Shown: positions 1-8,212 of the stretch, in pieces
Position numbering within the stretch: position 1 is the first letter of the stretch
Layout of the letters: each line of letters begins with the position of its first letter
Assembly: GCA_965267605.1 (NCBI GenBank)
Contig: OZ254088.1
Location: forward strand, 806,001 to 870,000
Direction of reading: 5' to 3'
Origin: G965267605 sp965267605
Lineage (GTDB): Bacteria > Bacteroidota > Bacteroidia > Flavobacteriales_E > Vicingaceae
DNA length: 64,000 nt
Notes under the pieces: generated by a model
What the model saw: the letters and a program-made list of their open reading frames with translations, nothing else
Told to the model about the DNA's origin: nothing
Database searches by the model: none
Program-made: the position numbers and the translations under genes

Positions 1-603
1 AATGTATACGTCCATAGAGCGGGTGGTGAAGTAATTGCTGTCCTTCCAGATCTGTCTTAATGCTTTTTCTCTTGGCATTACATCGTTGAGATGAACGCAG
101 AGGAGTTGCAGCAATTGTCCTTCCTTAGGCGATAGCTGTTGCCTGGATTCCCCATGGAATAGCTCTCGGCTGCGCGTGTGGTAGGTGAACGAACCGAACT
201 CATGTACTTCCTCTTCCTGTTTAACCTCCACCTTTGCCCGTTCCAACAGCCGTTCAATCTTCATCAGGAGTATCTCGCTGTCAAAGGGTTTGGTGAGGTA
301 ATCATCAGCTCCGGCACGGTAACCGCGCAGCATGTCTTCTTTCATCGACTTGGCCGTTAGAAAGATCAGCGGCACCTGTTGGTTTATAGCCCTGATCTCC
401 TCAGCGAGGGAAAAGCCATCGCGCTTAGGCATCATTACATCGAGAATGCACAAGTCGTAGGTAGCTTCCTTGAATCCCGCCAACCCCGCATTGCCATCCA
501 TGCACAACCTTACGTGGTAGCCTGAGAGCTCAAGGTAACTCTTCATCACCGAGGCGAAGTTGGCCTCATCTTCTACAAGTAATATGTTGCCCTTTATGTC
601 CAT
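1..603 (-). CDS. OmpR-family response regulator, partial (C-terminus off the window)
   Basis: DNA-binding response regulator paired with the upstream sensor kinase. The 201 visible residues begin with a receiver domain: acidic pocket in LLVEDE near residues 8-13, phosphoacceptor Asp in CILDVMMPKRDG near residue 54, TAKS switch residue, and Lys in DDYLTKPF near residue 104. A winged-helix effector domain follows (LSPKEGQLLQLL, then NYFTTRSMDVYI at the edge); the last few dozen residues lie outside the window. The ATG at 603 overlaps the end of the kinase gene by 10 bp, so the two are probably translationally coupled. By homology it receives phosphate from the kinase and binds direct repeats in DNA. 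The phased repeats at 2201-2238 are its natural candidate target, which is an inference. Confidence 0.93.
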   Translation of the reverse strand, partial: MDIKGNILLVEDEANFASVMKSYLELSGYHVRLCMDGNAGLAGFKEATYDLCILDVMMPKRDGFSLAEEIRAINQQVPLIFLTAKSMKEDMLRGYRAGADDYLTKPFDSEILLMKIERLLERAKVEVKQEEEVHEFGSFTYHTRSRELFHGESRQQLSPKEGQLLQLLCVHLNDVMPREKALRQIWKDSNYFTTRSMDVYI

Positions 604-2150
604 GCAGGTACGCGCAAGGTTACGGTTGTTCCAATGCCAGGCTTGCTCTTCAGCTCAACGGTGCCATTGTGTTTCTCTACGATAGCCTTTACATAACTCA
701 GGCCAATGCCTGCTCCCTTCACATCGTGTATGTTCCCGGTCGTAGCCCTATAGAATTTATCAAACGCCCTTCCTTGTGTCTCCTTGTCCATACCAATGCC
801 CCTGTCAATTACCTCAACGTGTAGGTGGTTGTTCTTATTGGAGGTTTTGATCGTGATATCAGGCTTGTCCTTCGAATACTTAATGGCGTTGTCTATCAGG
901 TTGGAAACCACATTTCCGAAGTGCATTTCGTCTCCGTTGATGGTCGTGGAGGTGGCCTTCAATTCCAATTGGATGGTTCCTCCTTCGAGTAGTTGCATTT
1001 CCGCGCGGGAAGCCATTTCCTTTACGAGTTCATGTGCATCGAGGTGTTTCAACTGTAGCTCCAGCTTTCCCTTTTCTGCAAGGGAAGTACGCATCACGTG
1101 TTCCACTTGCCTGTTCATTCTCGCACTTTCCTTCTTGATGATATTGGTGAAATGCTCGATCTGTTCATCGTCTTTGCGCACATTGGGATGTGTGAGTGAA
1201 TCTGCTGCCAGTGTTACCGTTGCCAATGGTGTTTTCAACTCGTGGGTCATGTTATTGATGAAATCACTTTTGATCTCGGATAGCTTCTTTTGCTGAATTA
1301 GCTTGCGCATTGTTATCCAGAACAACAGAACGATGGCGAGGATAAGTCCGCCCGATAGCAGCAATACACTCAAGAGTTCATGCCACACATAAGCATCTTC
1401 ATTGGGGAGGTGCAATAACAGCGCGTGCTCCTTTTGAAGTACAGGATTGGAGAACAGCGGTTGTCGGTATGCACCATCGCGCATCCAGGGCTTAAATCCA
1501 CTGGATTGCCACCGGTCGTCCAATTCCTTATCGTGAGACAGGATGGCATATTCAAAGGGTTGATAAACACCTCGATGGATGAGCTGTTTACTGATCACTT
1601 CTTCTATGTCAATACTATCCAGTAGATGTGCGAGTGGATCTTCGAGATCTCTGAATTCGTGTACCGCTTTTTTCATGAACCAACCGAACCGGTCTTCGAT
1701 CTCTTCTGCAATTTCCTGTTGAGTGATGGCCACGTTTCCGTGTTCGTCCTTCACCTGTTCAATAATGGTCATGCCGTGGTGATTGGAGTCCCTTCTGATC
1801 TCCACCTTAACCTCCGCTTGCTCGCGTACAACGTGTTCGTTTTCCCCAAACAAATCGTGTTCGCTGTGTACGGTTTCGCGCACCACCTGTACTTTTCTAA
1901 GGATCCGTTGGTCCTTGATAGAATCAATCGGAAGCCCACCTCCATCCTTAAGGTGTAGTGAAAGGAAACGTTTGTTTTCCTTCTGTTCCAGCACATCCAC
2001 CGTACGACCCAGGGCCAGATGAACCTGTTGTTCCAACTGGTCGTGTTTGATCTTAAAGGCATGATGAATCCAGTGCGCCTGAATGAGGCAGACACCAATT
2101 ACGGTGAGGACCATGCCACCTATCAATATGCCCAATGTGGAACGCTTCAT
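594..2150 (-). CDS. membrane sensor histidine kinase
   Basis: Two-component sensor kinase of the inner membrane. With the start at 2150 (MKRSTLGILIGG) the protein has 518 residues: TM helix about 4-27, a long periplasmic sensor region rich in His, Glu and Lys, and a second TM helix (LLLSGGLILAIVLLFW). The DHp helix has the phosphoacceptor His303 in NMTHELKTPLA, followed by an HATPase domain with the N box (NLIDNAIKYS), DRGIGMD and GAGIGLSYV. The open frame extends to 2240, but that extension translates the TTAACC repeat array and the upstream promoter region, so ATG 2150 is preferred; AAGGA lies just before it. It forms an operon with the overlapping regulator and is divergent from the secreted protein at 2290. 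The ligand is unknown. Confidence 0.92.
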   Translation of the reverse strand: MKRSTLGILIGGMVLTVIGVCLIQAHWIHHAFKIKHDQLEQQVHLALGRTVDVLEQKENKRFLSLHLKDGGGLPIDSIKDQRILRKVQVVRETVHSEHDLFGENEHVVREQAEVKVEIRRDSNHHGMTIIEQVKDEHGNVAITQQEIAEEIEDRFGWFMKKAVHEFRDLEDPLAHLLDSIDIEEVISKQLIHRGVYQPFEYAILSHDKELDDRWQSSGFKPWMRDGAYRQPLFSNPVLQKEHALLLHLPNEDAYVWHELLSVLLLSGGLILAIVLLFWITMRKLIQQKKLSEIKSDFINNMTHELKTPLATVTLAADSLTHPNVRKDDEQIEHFTNIIKKESARMNRQVEHVMRTSLAEKGKLELQLKHLDAHELVKEMASRAEMQLLEGGTIQLELKATSTTINGDEMHFGNVVSNLIDNAIKYSKDKPDITIKTSNKNNHLHVEVIDRGIGMDKETQGRAFDKFYRATTGNIHDVKGAGIGLSYVKAIVEKHNGTVELKSKPGIGTTVTLRVPAWT

Positions 2151-2200
2151 TTCCTTGTTTGAATCAAATTTAACAGTTCGGAACCCAGGCTGTTTACACT

Positions 2201-2238
2201 TTAACCTTTCTTTAACCTTCTTTAAGATTTCATTAACC
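2201..2238. promoter_or_regulatory. four phased TTAACC-type direct repeats (response-regulator box candidate)
   Basis: Hexamers TTAACC (2201), TTAACC (2212), TTAAGA (2222) and TTAACC (2233) are spaced 11, 10 and 11 bp apart, putting all four on one face of the helix. OmpR/PhoB/PhoP-class regulators typically bind such tandem repeats. The array ends 22 bp before a -7 box, the position expected for an activator of the 2290 gene. It also lies upstream of the kinase gene, so autoregulation is possible. Confidence 0.6.
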
Positions 2239-2259
2239 AAAACGTGCTGAAACGCCTGT

Positions 2260-2267
2260 TATGTTTG
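2260..2267 (+). promoter_or_regulatory. -7 box TATGTTTG of the 2290 gene
   Basis: The octamer matches the Bacteroidota -7 consensus TAnnTTTG exactly and lies 23 bp before the ATG at 2290. No good -33 TTTG is seen at the usual distance, which fits a promoter needing an activator bound to the repeats just upstream. Confidence 0.6.
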
Positions 2268-2289
2268 CTCTGAACGAAAAACAAACACG

Positions 2290-3246
2290 ATGAAAAAACA
2301 TTTCAAGAAAGTAGCATTAGGAGCGTTGGTGTTGGGTAGCATAGGTACCGCACTGGCTTTCACTCCACGAAAAACCAATGGTGATATGGTACAGGTGAAG
2401 ATCATCAAGGAAGTGGATGGTATAGTGACAATCAAGGATACGGTGCTAAAGGATTCAGGCGAATTGAAACTGCACGAGATTCTTGTGGCATGCAATGTGG
2501 TGTCCGATCATAAGATGCACAACGAATTGCTTGAGCGTCTTCACAAGGAGCATCCGGGTAAGAAGGTCATGGTAATTGAGCATACCGATGACGCGAAGGA
2601 TATCAAGTGGGAAGAAAAACACAAGGAAATCCGCATTGAGAAAGAGGTAGACGATAAAGGCAACGTAAAGATCTTACGCACTATTGATGGCAAGACTGAG
2701 GAGATCAGCGAAGATGAGTTGGAGAAGATGCACAAAGAATTGATGAAGAAGCATCACCATGCCGAAGGTAAATCAGGAGAAGAGCATGAGATGAAAGTTG
2801 AAGTTCGGGTGGATAAGGATGTAACCGAGGATATCCATATCAAGGGCGATGAGCAGAAGATCGTGGTGCAAAAGAAAGTAGTAGTGGAAGAAGATGGAGA
2901 GCGTTCCGAGCACAACGAGAAAGTAACCATCATCATTACAAGAGATGCGCACAAGCTTCCTGCAAACATGACCGGTGTGAAGAAGACCATCAAAGATGTG
3001 CAGGTGGATTTCTATCCCAATCCAACAACTGGGCAGTTCAAACTATCCTTCAATCTTGACAGCAAGGATCAGACGGAGATCCAGATCTATGATATGAATG
3101 GGAAGCGGGTGTACCACGAGTCTATTGGCGATTTCAAGGGAAGTTATAGCAAGGACATCGATATCTCTGGAAATGGTAAGGGAACTTACTTCCTAAAAAT
3201 CAGCCAGGGTAAGAACGGTGTAACCAAAAAGGTAGTTGTACACTAA
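2290..3246 (+). CDS. secreted charged protein with T9SS type A sorting domain
   Basis: A 318-residue exported protein of unknown function. An N-terminal signal peptide (MKKHFKKVALGALVLG..., cleavage near ALAF) precedes about 200 residues dominated by Lys, Glu, Asp and His. The C-terminus from about 237 is a type A T9SS sorting domain (FYPNPTTGQFKLSF, QIYDMNGKRVY, GTYFLKISQG), implying translocation across the outer membrane and surface attachment or release. The middle resembles in composition the periplasmic domain of the adjacent kinase (for example VKVEVRVD here and VKVEIRRD there). It has its own promoter at 2260 and a hairpin terminator at 3290, so it is monocistronic and probably controlled by the neighbouring two-component system. 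Confidence 0.85.
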   Translation: MKKHFKKVALGALVLGSIGTALAFTPRKTNGDMVQVKIIKEVDGIVTIKDTVLKDSGELKLHEILVACNVVSDHKMHNELLERLHKEHPGKKVMVIEHTDDAKDIKWEEKHKEIRIEKEVDDKGNVKILRTIDGKTEEISEDELEKMHKELMKKHHHAEGKSGEEHEMKVEVRVDKDVTEDIHIKGDEQKIVVQKKVVVEEDGERSEHNEKVTIIITRDAHKLPANMTGVKKTIKDVQVDFYPNPTTGQFKLSFNLDSKDQTEIQIYDMNGKRVYHESIGDFKGSYSKDIDISGNGKGTYFLKISQGKNGVTKKVVVH

Positions 3247-3289
3247 GCATAGGAGTTAGGTTTTCAGTATTTGCGTGCGATTACTTGAC

Positions 3290-3313
3290 AAGGCCCTTCG
3301 GGGCCTTTTCTTT
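3290..3313 (+). terminator. rho-independent terminator
   Basis: Perfect 7-bp stem AAGGCCC/GGGCCTT with a TTCG tetraloop, followed by a T-rich run; it closes the 2290 transcript. Confidence 0.9.
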
Positions 3314-3369
3314 TGTTATGATGTGGCATTCGTATGGAACTTCCGTAGATTCAACATCCATATAGTGAT

Positions 3370-3705
3370 ATGAATCCAGAGGATATATTAGACTACGAAC
3401 CACGGAAACCAACGTTGATTGAGAACATTGCGCTCAACGTGTTTAGTGGAGTAACAGTTTACATGATGCAGGCCCCGTTTACCAACACACGTGGTGATTT
3501 CATTACTTCCCTTCGGGATTATGATGGAGGTCTATCCAGCTTCATGTTCGTTACCGGAGCAATAACTTCTGTGCTTGCACTGGTTATTGCGCTGATCAAC
3601 TTCAGAGGAATTTCAGAAGGGCAGAAGTATTTCGCCTTCATCATCAATGGCATTGGATTGCTCATGTTCGTCTGGTGGCTGATCGTGGTTACGTTCATCA
3701 CCTAG
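3370..3705 (+). CDS. small integral membrane protein, unknown
   Basis: 111 residues with an amphipathic/hydrophobic segment near 20-36 (IALNVFSGVTVYMM) and two clear TM helices, about 54-76 (FMFVTGAITSVLALVIALI) and 88-110 (FIINGIGLLMFVWWLIVVTF). The family is not recognised. It stands alone between a terminator and a convergent gene whose stop is 6 bp away. Reading frame, hydrophobic pattern and start position look genuine; function cannot be inferred. Confidence 0.7.
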   Translation: MNPEDILDYEPRKPTLIENIALNVFSGVTVYMMQAPFTNTRGDFITSLRDYDGGLSSFMFVTGAITSVLALVIALINFRGISEGQKYFAFIINGIGLLMFVWWLIVVTFIT

Positions 3706-3710
3706 CCGAT

Positions 3711-4037
3711 CTACATCTTCCTGAAAGTAAAGTTGTAGTAGTACGTTTCTCCTGGCTTGAAGCTCCCTGCCAGTTCAACACTGTTTAGTTTTTGTACCAG
3801 CGCCTTTTTTAGTTTGGCATTGGAGAAGTTCGTGTCCTTTATATGGAGGTGTCCGTCTTCGGTTACGGCAAATGCCACCCGTACAAATTGTGTTTCGCCT
3901 GCTTCCAATTGAAGGATGCCTGGCTCAAATTGTACTGCCTTTTCAATTTGTTGGCGCAGTGTAAGTGGATTGTAACTGCTTGCATTGGAAATAAAGAATG
4001 TACCCAAAAGTGCTACCGTAAGAATTGCTTTTTTCAT
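3711..4037 (-). CDS. small secreted protein, unknown
   Basis: 108 residues with a typical signal peptide (MKKAILTVALLGTFFISNAS). The mature part has a beta-rich pattern (LEAGETQFVRVAFAVTEDGHLHI ... LVQKLNSVELAGSFKPGE) resembling the C-terminal fold of TonB-like or periplasmic small proteins common in Bacteroidota; this is a resemblance in pattern, not an assignment. A textbook promoter lies at 4084-4114, giving a leader of about 40 nt. It is convergent with the 3370 gene and monocistronic. Confidence 0.75.
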   Translation of the reverse strand: MKKAILTVALLGTFFISNASSYNPLTLRQQIEKAVQFEPGILQLEAGETQFVRVAFAVTEDGHLHIKDTNFSNAKLKKALVQKLNSVELAGSFKPGETYYYNFTFRKM

Positions 4038-4083
4038 GATAGGAAATGTTGTTACGTCAATAGTTTGTTTACTGGTTTGACGC

Positions 4084-4114
4084 CAAAAGTATCGGGTCGG
4101 TTACACCTGGCAAA
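4084..4114 (-). promoter_or_regulatory. full Bacteroidota promoter TTTG-N19-TACTTTTG
   Basis: Reading backward, TTTG (4114-4111), exactly 19 bp, then TACTTTTG (4091-4084). Both elements match the -33/-7 consensus of the primary sigma factor exactly. The predicted start is near 4077, serving the gene starting at 4037. Confidence 0.8.
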
Positions 4115-4360
4115 GGCCCTTTTTTCTACTTCCTACATGAGTGGTAAAGCCGCATGATAAGTGGAAGTTTTTAAGATACTTTAACACTGGTTTGCAAAAG
4201 TTATGAGGTGTGGGAAAGCTTAGGAAGCAGACAGATCTAGCTTCTTTTTAAAGTATCCGTGCAGATTATTCAAGCGCTCCTACAAGGCGTTCAATCTCCA
4301 CTGGTCTCCTTGCCTAATCATTGTGTATTTCCTAATATAGTTGCTCAACGAAGCGGAGAA
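4115..4360. other. gene-free stretch upstream of the TM2 gene
   Basis: No convincing reading frame or RNA gene is seen. The right end has TATAGTTG (about 4337), a one-mismatch -7 box for the following gene. Confidence 0.4.
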
Positions 4361-4367
4361 GAGGAGC

Positions 4368-5186
4368 ATGAAGTATTCTACCAGAGTTGCTAAGAAAATT
4401 GCCTGGGGTTACCTGCTGGTTTTTGCGCTTGCATTGGTTTGGGGCTGTGGTCAGTCCAATGATGTGATAAGCGATGCCTGGGTGCAGAAGCGCAAGTACC
4501 GTAAGGGGTATTATGTTCAGTCTAAGAAGGCAGGGGAGAAGAAGAACAGCGATGCTGCAATTGCGCTGATGGAAGGACAACAGACCAGTCCAATTGTTCT
4601 GGATGAACAGCCTTCGCACCTTAAGCTTAAAAAGCGAAAGCAGGATTTCTTCGAAGAGGGTAGACGTGTATCCTATGCGGCCAAGGATAGGATGCCTGTG
4701 AATCCGTGTGATGTGATCATTCTGAAGTCTGGTAAAGAGATCAAAGCGAAGGTGAAGGAGGTAGGCATTTCTGAGGTGAGGTATGTGATGTGCGACAACC
4801 TTGGTGGCCCTGTATTCGTGGAAAGCAAATCGAAGATCTCCAGAATCAACTACAGCAATGGTACTTCTACTGTTCTTGATGATGGTGGTAGTACCAATAA
4901 ACCCGACTACGTGGAGCCTCCTTCTAAAGCAGGCCCACAGCCCGGGTTGAAATCAAGTTCAGAACCTTACTCAGGTACAGGCACGAAGAGTATTGTGGTT
5001 GCTGGAATCCTGTGTTTCTTCCTTGGATTGATTGGTGTGCACAGGTTTTACCTGGGGTACATCGGCATTGGTATCCTGCAAATCATCACCGCTGGTGGAT
5101 GTGGTATTTGGACGTTGATAGACTTCATCAGAATTGTAACTGAAGATTTAAAACCAAAGGATGGCTCGGACTATCGAGACGCCTAA
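4368..5186 (+). CDS. lipoprotein with TM2 domain
   Basis: 272 residues from ATG 4368, chosen over 4341 because GGAG precedes it and the signal sequence then begins the protein. The lipobox LVWGC is near residues 23-27. The middle has a recurrent Bacteroidota module (DVIILKSGKEIKAKVKEVG ... GPVFVESKSKISRINYSNG). The C-terminus is a TM2 domain (two helices with GLIGVHRFYLGY and a GGCGIWTLIDF turn). Lipidation plus a C-terminal TM2 pair would anchor both ends in the inner membrane. It overlaps the DUF2752 gene by 26 bp, a pairing that recurs in the phylum. Function unknown. Confidence 0.85.
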   Translation: MKYSTRVAKKIAWGYLLVFALALVWGCGQSNDVISDAWVQKRKYRKGYYVQSKKAGEKKNSDAAIALMEGQQTSPIVLDEQPSHLKLKKRKQDFFEEGRRVSYAAKDRMPVNPCDVIILKSGKEIKAKVKEVGISEVRYVMCDNLGGPVFVESKSKISRINYSNGTSTVLDDGGSTNKPDYVEPPSKAGPQPGLKSSSEPYSGTGTKSIVVAGILCFFLGLIGVHRFYLGYIGIGILQIITAGGCGIWTLIDFIRIVTEDLKPKDGSDYRDA

Positions 5187-5481
5187 GACCTTACTCAGTT
5201 GGTTGAAGGTGGTGATCCTGTTGGGTGTTCCCATTACGTTGCTTATTCTTCCGTCTACCTTTTTCGATTCAGGGGAGACCGTGTGTTTGTCACACCTCAT
5301 TTTTGACATGGAGTGTTATGCCTGTGGACTTACACGCGCGGTGATGCATATGATCCACTTTGAATTTCAGGAAGCCTGGGAGTTTAACCGATTGGTGGTA
5401 GTGGTGCTGCCGCTGGCATTCTTGATCTGGCTACAGTGGTTGCTGAAAGAATTCGGTATCAAGTTCCTGCCCTGGTTATAA
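5161..5481 (+). CDS. DUF2752 membrane protein
   Basis: 106 residues with three hydrophobic segments (about 17-34, a central one around the motif, and 77-94). The signature CYACGLTRA near residues 57-65 identifies the DUF2752 family (C-x-x-CG-x-TR). Its start lies 26 bp inside the upstream TM2 gene, so the two form an operon. The family has no established biochemical role; the paired cysteines and conserved Thr-Arg suggest a functional membrane site. Confidence 0.85.
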   Translation: MARTIETPKTLLSWLKVVILLGVPITLLILPSTFFDSGETVCLSHLIFDMECYACGLTRAVMHMIHFEFQEAWEFNRLVVVVLPLAFLIWLQWLLKEFGIKFLPWL

Positions 5482-5582
5482 CTAGCCACGCTTAAGATCA
5501 CCAACCTCGAATTGGATTACAGCTACTGGAACCTCCAGACCACGGTTTTGATTTCTATTAAGTAGTGTGTTTCATTTTCTTT

Positions 5583-5614
5583 TGAGCACAGCGAATTCGC
5601 GAGTTCCTTTGAAA
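5583..5614 (+). repeat. copy of a dispersed repeat end, inverted relative to 18356-18387
   Basis: 31 of 32 bases match the reverse complement of 18356-18387, with a 24-bp perfect core containing GCGAATTCGC. It lies in the 277-bp gap between the DUF2752 and toxin-like genes. It is probably a remnant of the same dispersed element that is more complete at 18.17-18.39 kb. Confidence 0.75.
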
Positions 5615-5642
5615 TTACCCCAACCTTAATAAGGGATGTTGT

Positions 5643-5657
5643 GGTGAGCCTGTCGAA
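5643..5657 (+). repeat. GGTGAGCCTGTCGAA repeat word
   Basis: This word recurs in intergenic repeats of many bacterial genomes. Only one copy is seen in this window, so assignment as a repeat rests on general knowledge. Confidence 0.35.
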
Positions 5658-5758
5658 GGGCGGCAACAGTTTGTACTTGGGTCATGCGCAACAAATACTT
5701 CACCCCTAAGTATTAATCCTGATAAATCAAGCACCGGCTCCAGCTACTTTCAATCCCG

Positions 5759-7918
5759 GTGAAAAAGGCCCTGTTCATATTGTTGATGTTGCCTTTGTGG
5801 GCAACTTCTCAGACGGATACAGTCCAATTAAAGCAGGAGATCTCAACCCTTCAGGACAGCGCCAAAAAGTTCCTGGATGGCCTCTTTGATGCCCGAAGTT
5901 TCAGCCACAGTTTACAGGCAAGGAGGGAAACCAAAGGAAGGAACATCAATGCGTTGAAAGAGAAGGTAAGTGGCACTGCCTTTGATCCCGTTAGCAACAT
6001 TGACGATGATGCCTTCTGGCCCAGGTTGTTGAAACGCTCACATGGAAGGGTAGTGCAGGCATCTAACTCTTGGGTGAAGGTGGACATCGTTTTCACGCCT
6101 GTTGACTCCCATTACACCGTAAAGATCAGTTATGCCCTAAGCGATTCCTTCATAGCCATGGTGGATACCAGCGCTTATTATTTCCAGAAGCGAAGCGACA
6201 GTTTGGTCAATCAGTATTTCAGGGGCAAGAAGTTTGTACGACCGCGGGATGCTCCTTGCTATGAATACTGCGCGGGATTGGTGGCGAATATTTCTCGCGG
6301 ACTTAATGGGTGGTATGACAAGCAAGTGGCCAGTAGTTCGGGTGCCAGGGGAGATTGGAACAATATCATTTCGAGCATTGTGGGCAATGTGGATCAGCGA
6401 ATCCAGCAGAACCAACAGATCATTGCCGGATCAGCGTCTGGGAATGTGAGTTACGTTTTGAGAGACGTTCCGAAGGCGGGTAATGTTGATCTGGGGAATT
6501 TGGACATGGCTTTGCGTTATGTCAATCTCACTTCACGGAATGATGTGGTGTTGGTTGTGCCGAAGATTGGCTTTGCGATTCCGAGGGATTCTTTATCACT
6601 GTTTAGTGAACAGATCCAGCAGCAATTGAAGGTGAAGTATCCGGAGGTGTCTGTGCTTGTGTTGCCTGTGTACAAGTCGCGATACGTGTTAAACACCGAC
6701 TCGTTGATGGGAGGGGAGCCAGCCAATTACACGGTAACGTTCAAGGAGCCCTTCTTTGTGTTGGAGGACAAGCCTTTGGCCGTGAAGATTGCCGATGCCC
6801 TCTTCGCGTTGTTGGATACTGAGTTGCAGGAGCAGACCACCAGTGCTATAGGTGGGGCGTTACAGCACAACGACAATGGAGGATGCATTCCTGAATATTT
6901 CTGGAACAATACGTTGAGCACCAAATACCATTGGGCCACTGCAGGTGGTACTGATGAGTTGGCGAGGATGTGTGGTGCCATTGATGGCATTTGTTCGATG
7001 GGTGGAGATTTGGTGCAGGTGCTTGGTGCTGCCAGTACCTTCAAAACCAACTTTAAGAAGTACTTGATTTTCAAAGTCATCGATCCCGAGTTTGGCAGCG
7101 CTGCCAGATGGATGGGGGAGACAGAAGATCAGGTCAAGGAGTTCTATGCCCTGGTCACTGATGAGCAGCAACGGGCCGCTTTTCTTGGCGTGATCGATAG
7201 CACGATCAGCGAGATCCCTGATGCATTGAAGGCAGAAGCCCTCAAGGCCTGGGACAATGTTTCTGAGAACCCGGCCTACCGTGCCTACTATTCCGGTAGA
7301 GCGGGAGTTCTCATTGTTTCCAGCTGCATTGGTCTATCCGAAGTCGCAGCCATTGCCAGGGGCGGCAAGATCTCTTTGGTCGTCATGAAGGCCGTCATGC
7401 GCCAGGGGAGGGTGGCGGCCAATCTTGCATCGAAGACCTCCAAAATACTTCAGGCTGCAGTCAAACTTGGAAGAAACAAGATCACCATCCTCCGTGATGA
7501 CAGAACATTGATCGAGATCGTGAATGGGAGGTTGTTCGTTCATGATGTGGAGCAGTTGGCTGAAATTGCTACGAATAACCCAAACAAGAATAAGGTGATG
7601 TTGGGGCGCTACTCTGAATTTGAGTTCATGGTATCTTTTGATCGAGAGGCTGGTACTGACTTCACATATTTTACCTTGAAAGATTGGGATAGCGTTCAAG
7701 ATGCGTTACATGAAGGTGCTAATGAAATGTGGAAGGTCAATGAGCAGTTTATCCGAAAAGAAGTTGCGAAAGGAAAAGATTTCTACTTTTCACACGACCC
7801 TAGCGTTCCTGAGGCAGGTTCCTTTTTTGAAAGAGAAATTAAATTGCTTGAAGAACTAGGAGTTATCGATTATAAAAAAGTAGGTAAACACTGGAAAGCC
7901 ACATTCAATGAACAATAA
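5759..7918 (+). CDS. large secreted protein, candidate polymorphic toxin
   Basis: 719 residues from GTG 5759, with a signal peptide (MKKALFILLMLPLWATSQ). Residues about 20-500 match no domain I recognise. A hydrophobic, Gly/Ala-rich stretch lies near 510-550 (GRAGVLIVSSCIGLSEVAAI). The last ~115 residues begin around NPNKNKVMLGRYSEF and contain FTLKDWDSV, EMWKVNEQFIRKEVAKG, FYFSHDP and FFEREIKLLEELG. That pattern recurs at the variable C-termini of secreted toxins, but I cannot name its activity. The DNA turns clearly more AT-rich at about 7.6 kb, as expected for an exchanged toxin tip. The stop overlaps the next gene by 11 bp. No T9SS sorting domain is visible. Confidence 0.7.
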   Translation: MKKALFILLMLPLWATSQTDTVQLKQEISTLQDSAKKFLDGLFDARSFSHSLQARRETKGRNINALKEKVSGTAFDPVSNIDDDAFWPRLLKRSHGRVVQASNSWVKVDIVFTPVDSHYTVKISYALSDSFIAMVDTSAYYFQKRSDSLVNQYFRGKKFVRPRDAPCYEYCAGLVANISRGLNGWYDKQVASSSGARGDWNNIISSIVGNVDQRIQQNQQIIAGSASGNVSYVLRDVPKAGNVDLGNLDMALRYVNLTSRNDVVLVVPKIGFAIPRDSLSLFSEQIQQQLKVKYPEVSVLVLPVYKSRYVLNTDSLMGGEPANYTVTFKEPFFVLEDKPLAVKIADALFALLDTELQEQTTSAIGGALQHNDNGGCIPEYFWNNTLSTKYHWATAGGTDELARMCGAIDGICSMGGDLVQVLGAASTFKTNFKKYLIFKVIDPEFGSAARWMGETEDQVKEFYALVTDEQQRAAFLGVIDSTISEIPDALKAEALKAWDNVSENPAYRAYYSGRAGVLIVSSCIGLSEVAAIARGGKISLVVMKAVMRQGRVAANLASKTSKILQAAVKLGRNKITILRDDRTLIEIVNGRLFVHDVEQLAEIATNNPNKNKVMLGRYSEFEFMVSFDREAGTDFTYFTLKDWDSVQDALHEGANEMWKVNEQFIRKEVAKGKDFYFSHDPSVPEAGSFFEREIKLLEELGVIDYKKVGKHWKATFNEQ

Positions 7919-8204
7919 GGAAGTTATCTCTCAAACCAAAGAACACCTTGATAGAGATTTCAGCGGCTATGAATTGGTTGAAACCAGGGTAGAGGGTGGA
8001 ATAAATGGTAGTTTTTTAGTACGATTCACTTACCTAAATTTTGAGTGCTACTTCTACGCGGATAAGTCAATTCTTCAGCTTGCTATAGTTGAGAATGGTT
8101 CTAACTATAGTCTCCAACAAAAGTACCCCGAGCTACAAGGTAAGTGGCAAACGGAAGAAAACGTTGATCTTTTTCTCAGTATGTTGAAAAAGGAGTTGGG
8201 GTAG
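7908..8204 (+). CDS. candidate immunity protein
   Basis: 98 residues, small, acidic and soluble, with no signal peptide. It starts inside the last codons of the toxin-like gene (ATGAACAATAAGG) and shares its low-GC composition. Position, size, cytoplasmic nature and overlap are those of immunity genes that follow polymorphic toxins. The sequence (SGYELVETRVEGG, FLVRFTYLNFECYFYADK) is not a family I can name. The alternative is an unrelated small conserved protein. Confidence is in the gene; its role is inference. Confidence 0.6.
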   Translation: MNNKEVISQTKEHLDRDFSGYELVETRVEGGINGSFLVRFTYLNFECYFYADKSILQLAIVENGSNYSLQQKYPELQGKWQTEENVDLFLSMLKKELG

Positions 8205-8212
8205 GTCCCAAG

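Noticed and set aside
784..1296. 170-codon forward frame
   Set aside because: Antisense to the histidine kinase; Ser/Cys-rich translation typical of a shadow frame.
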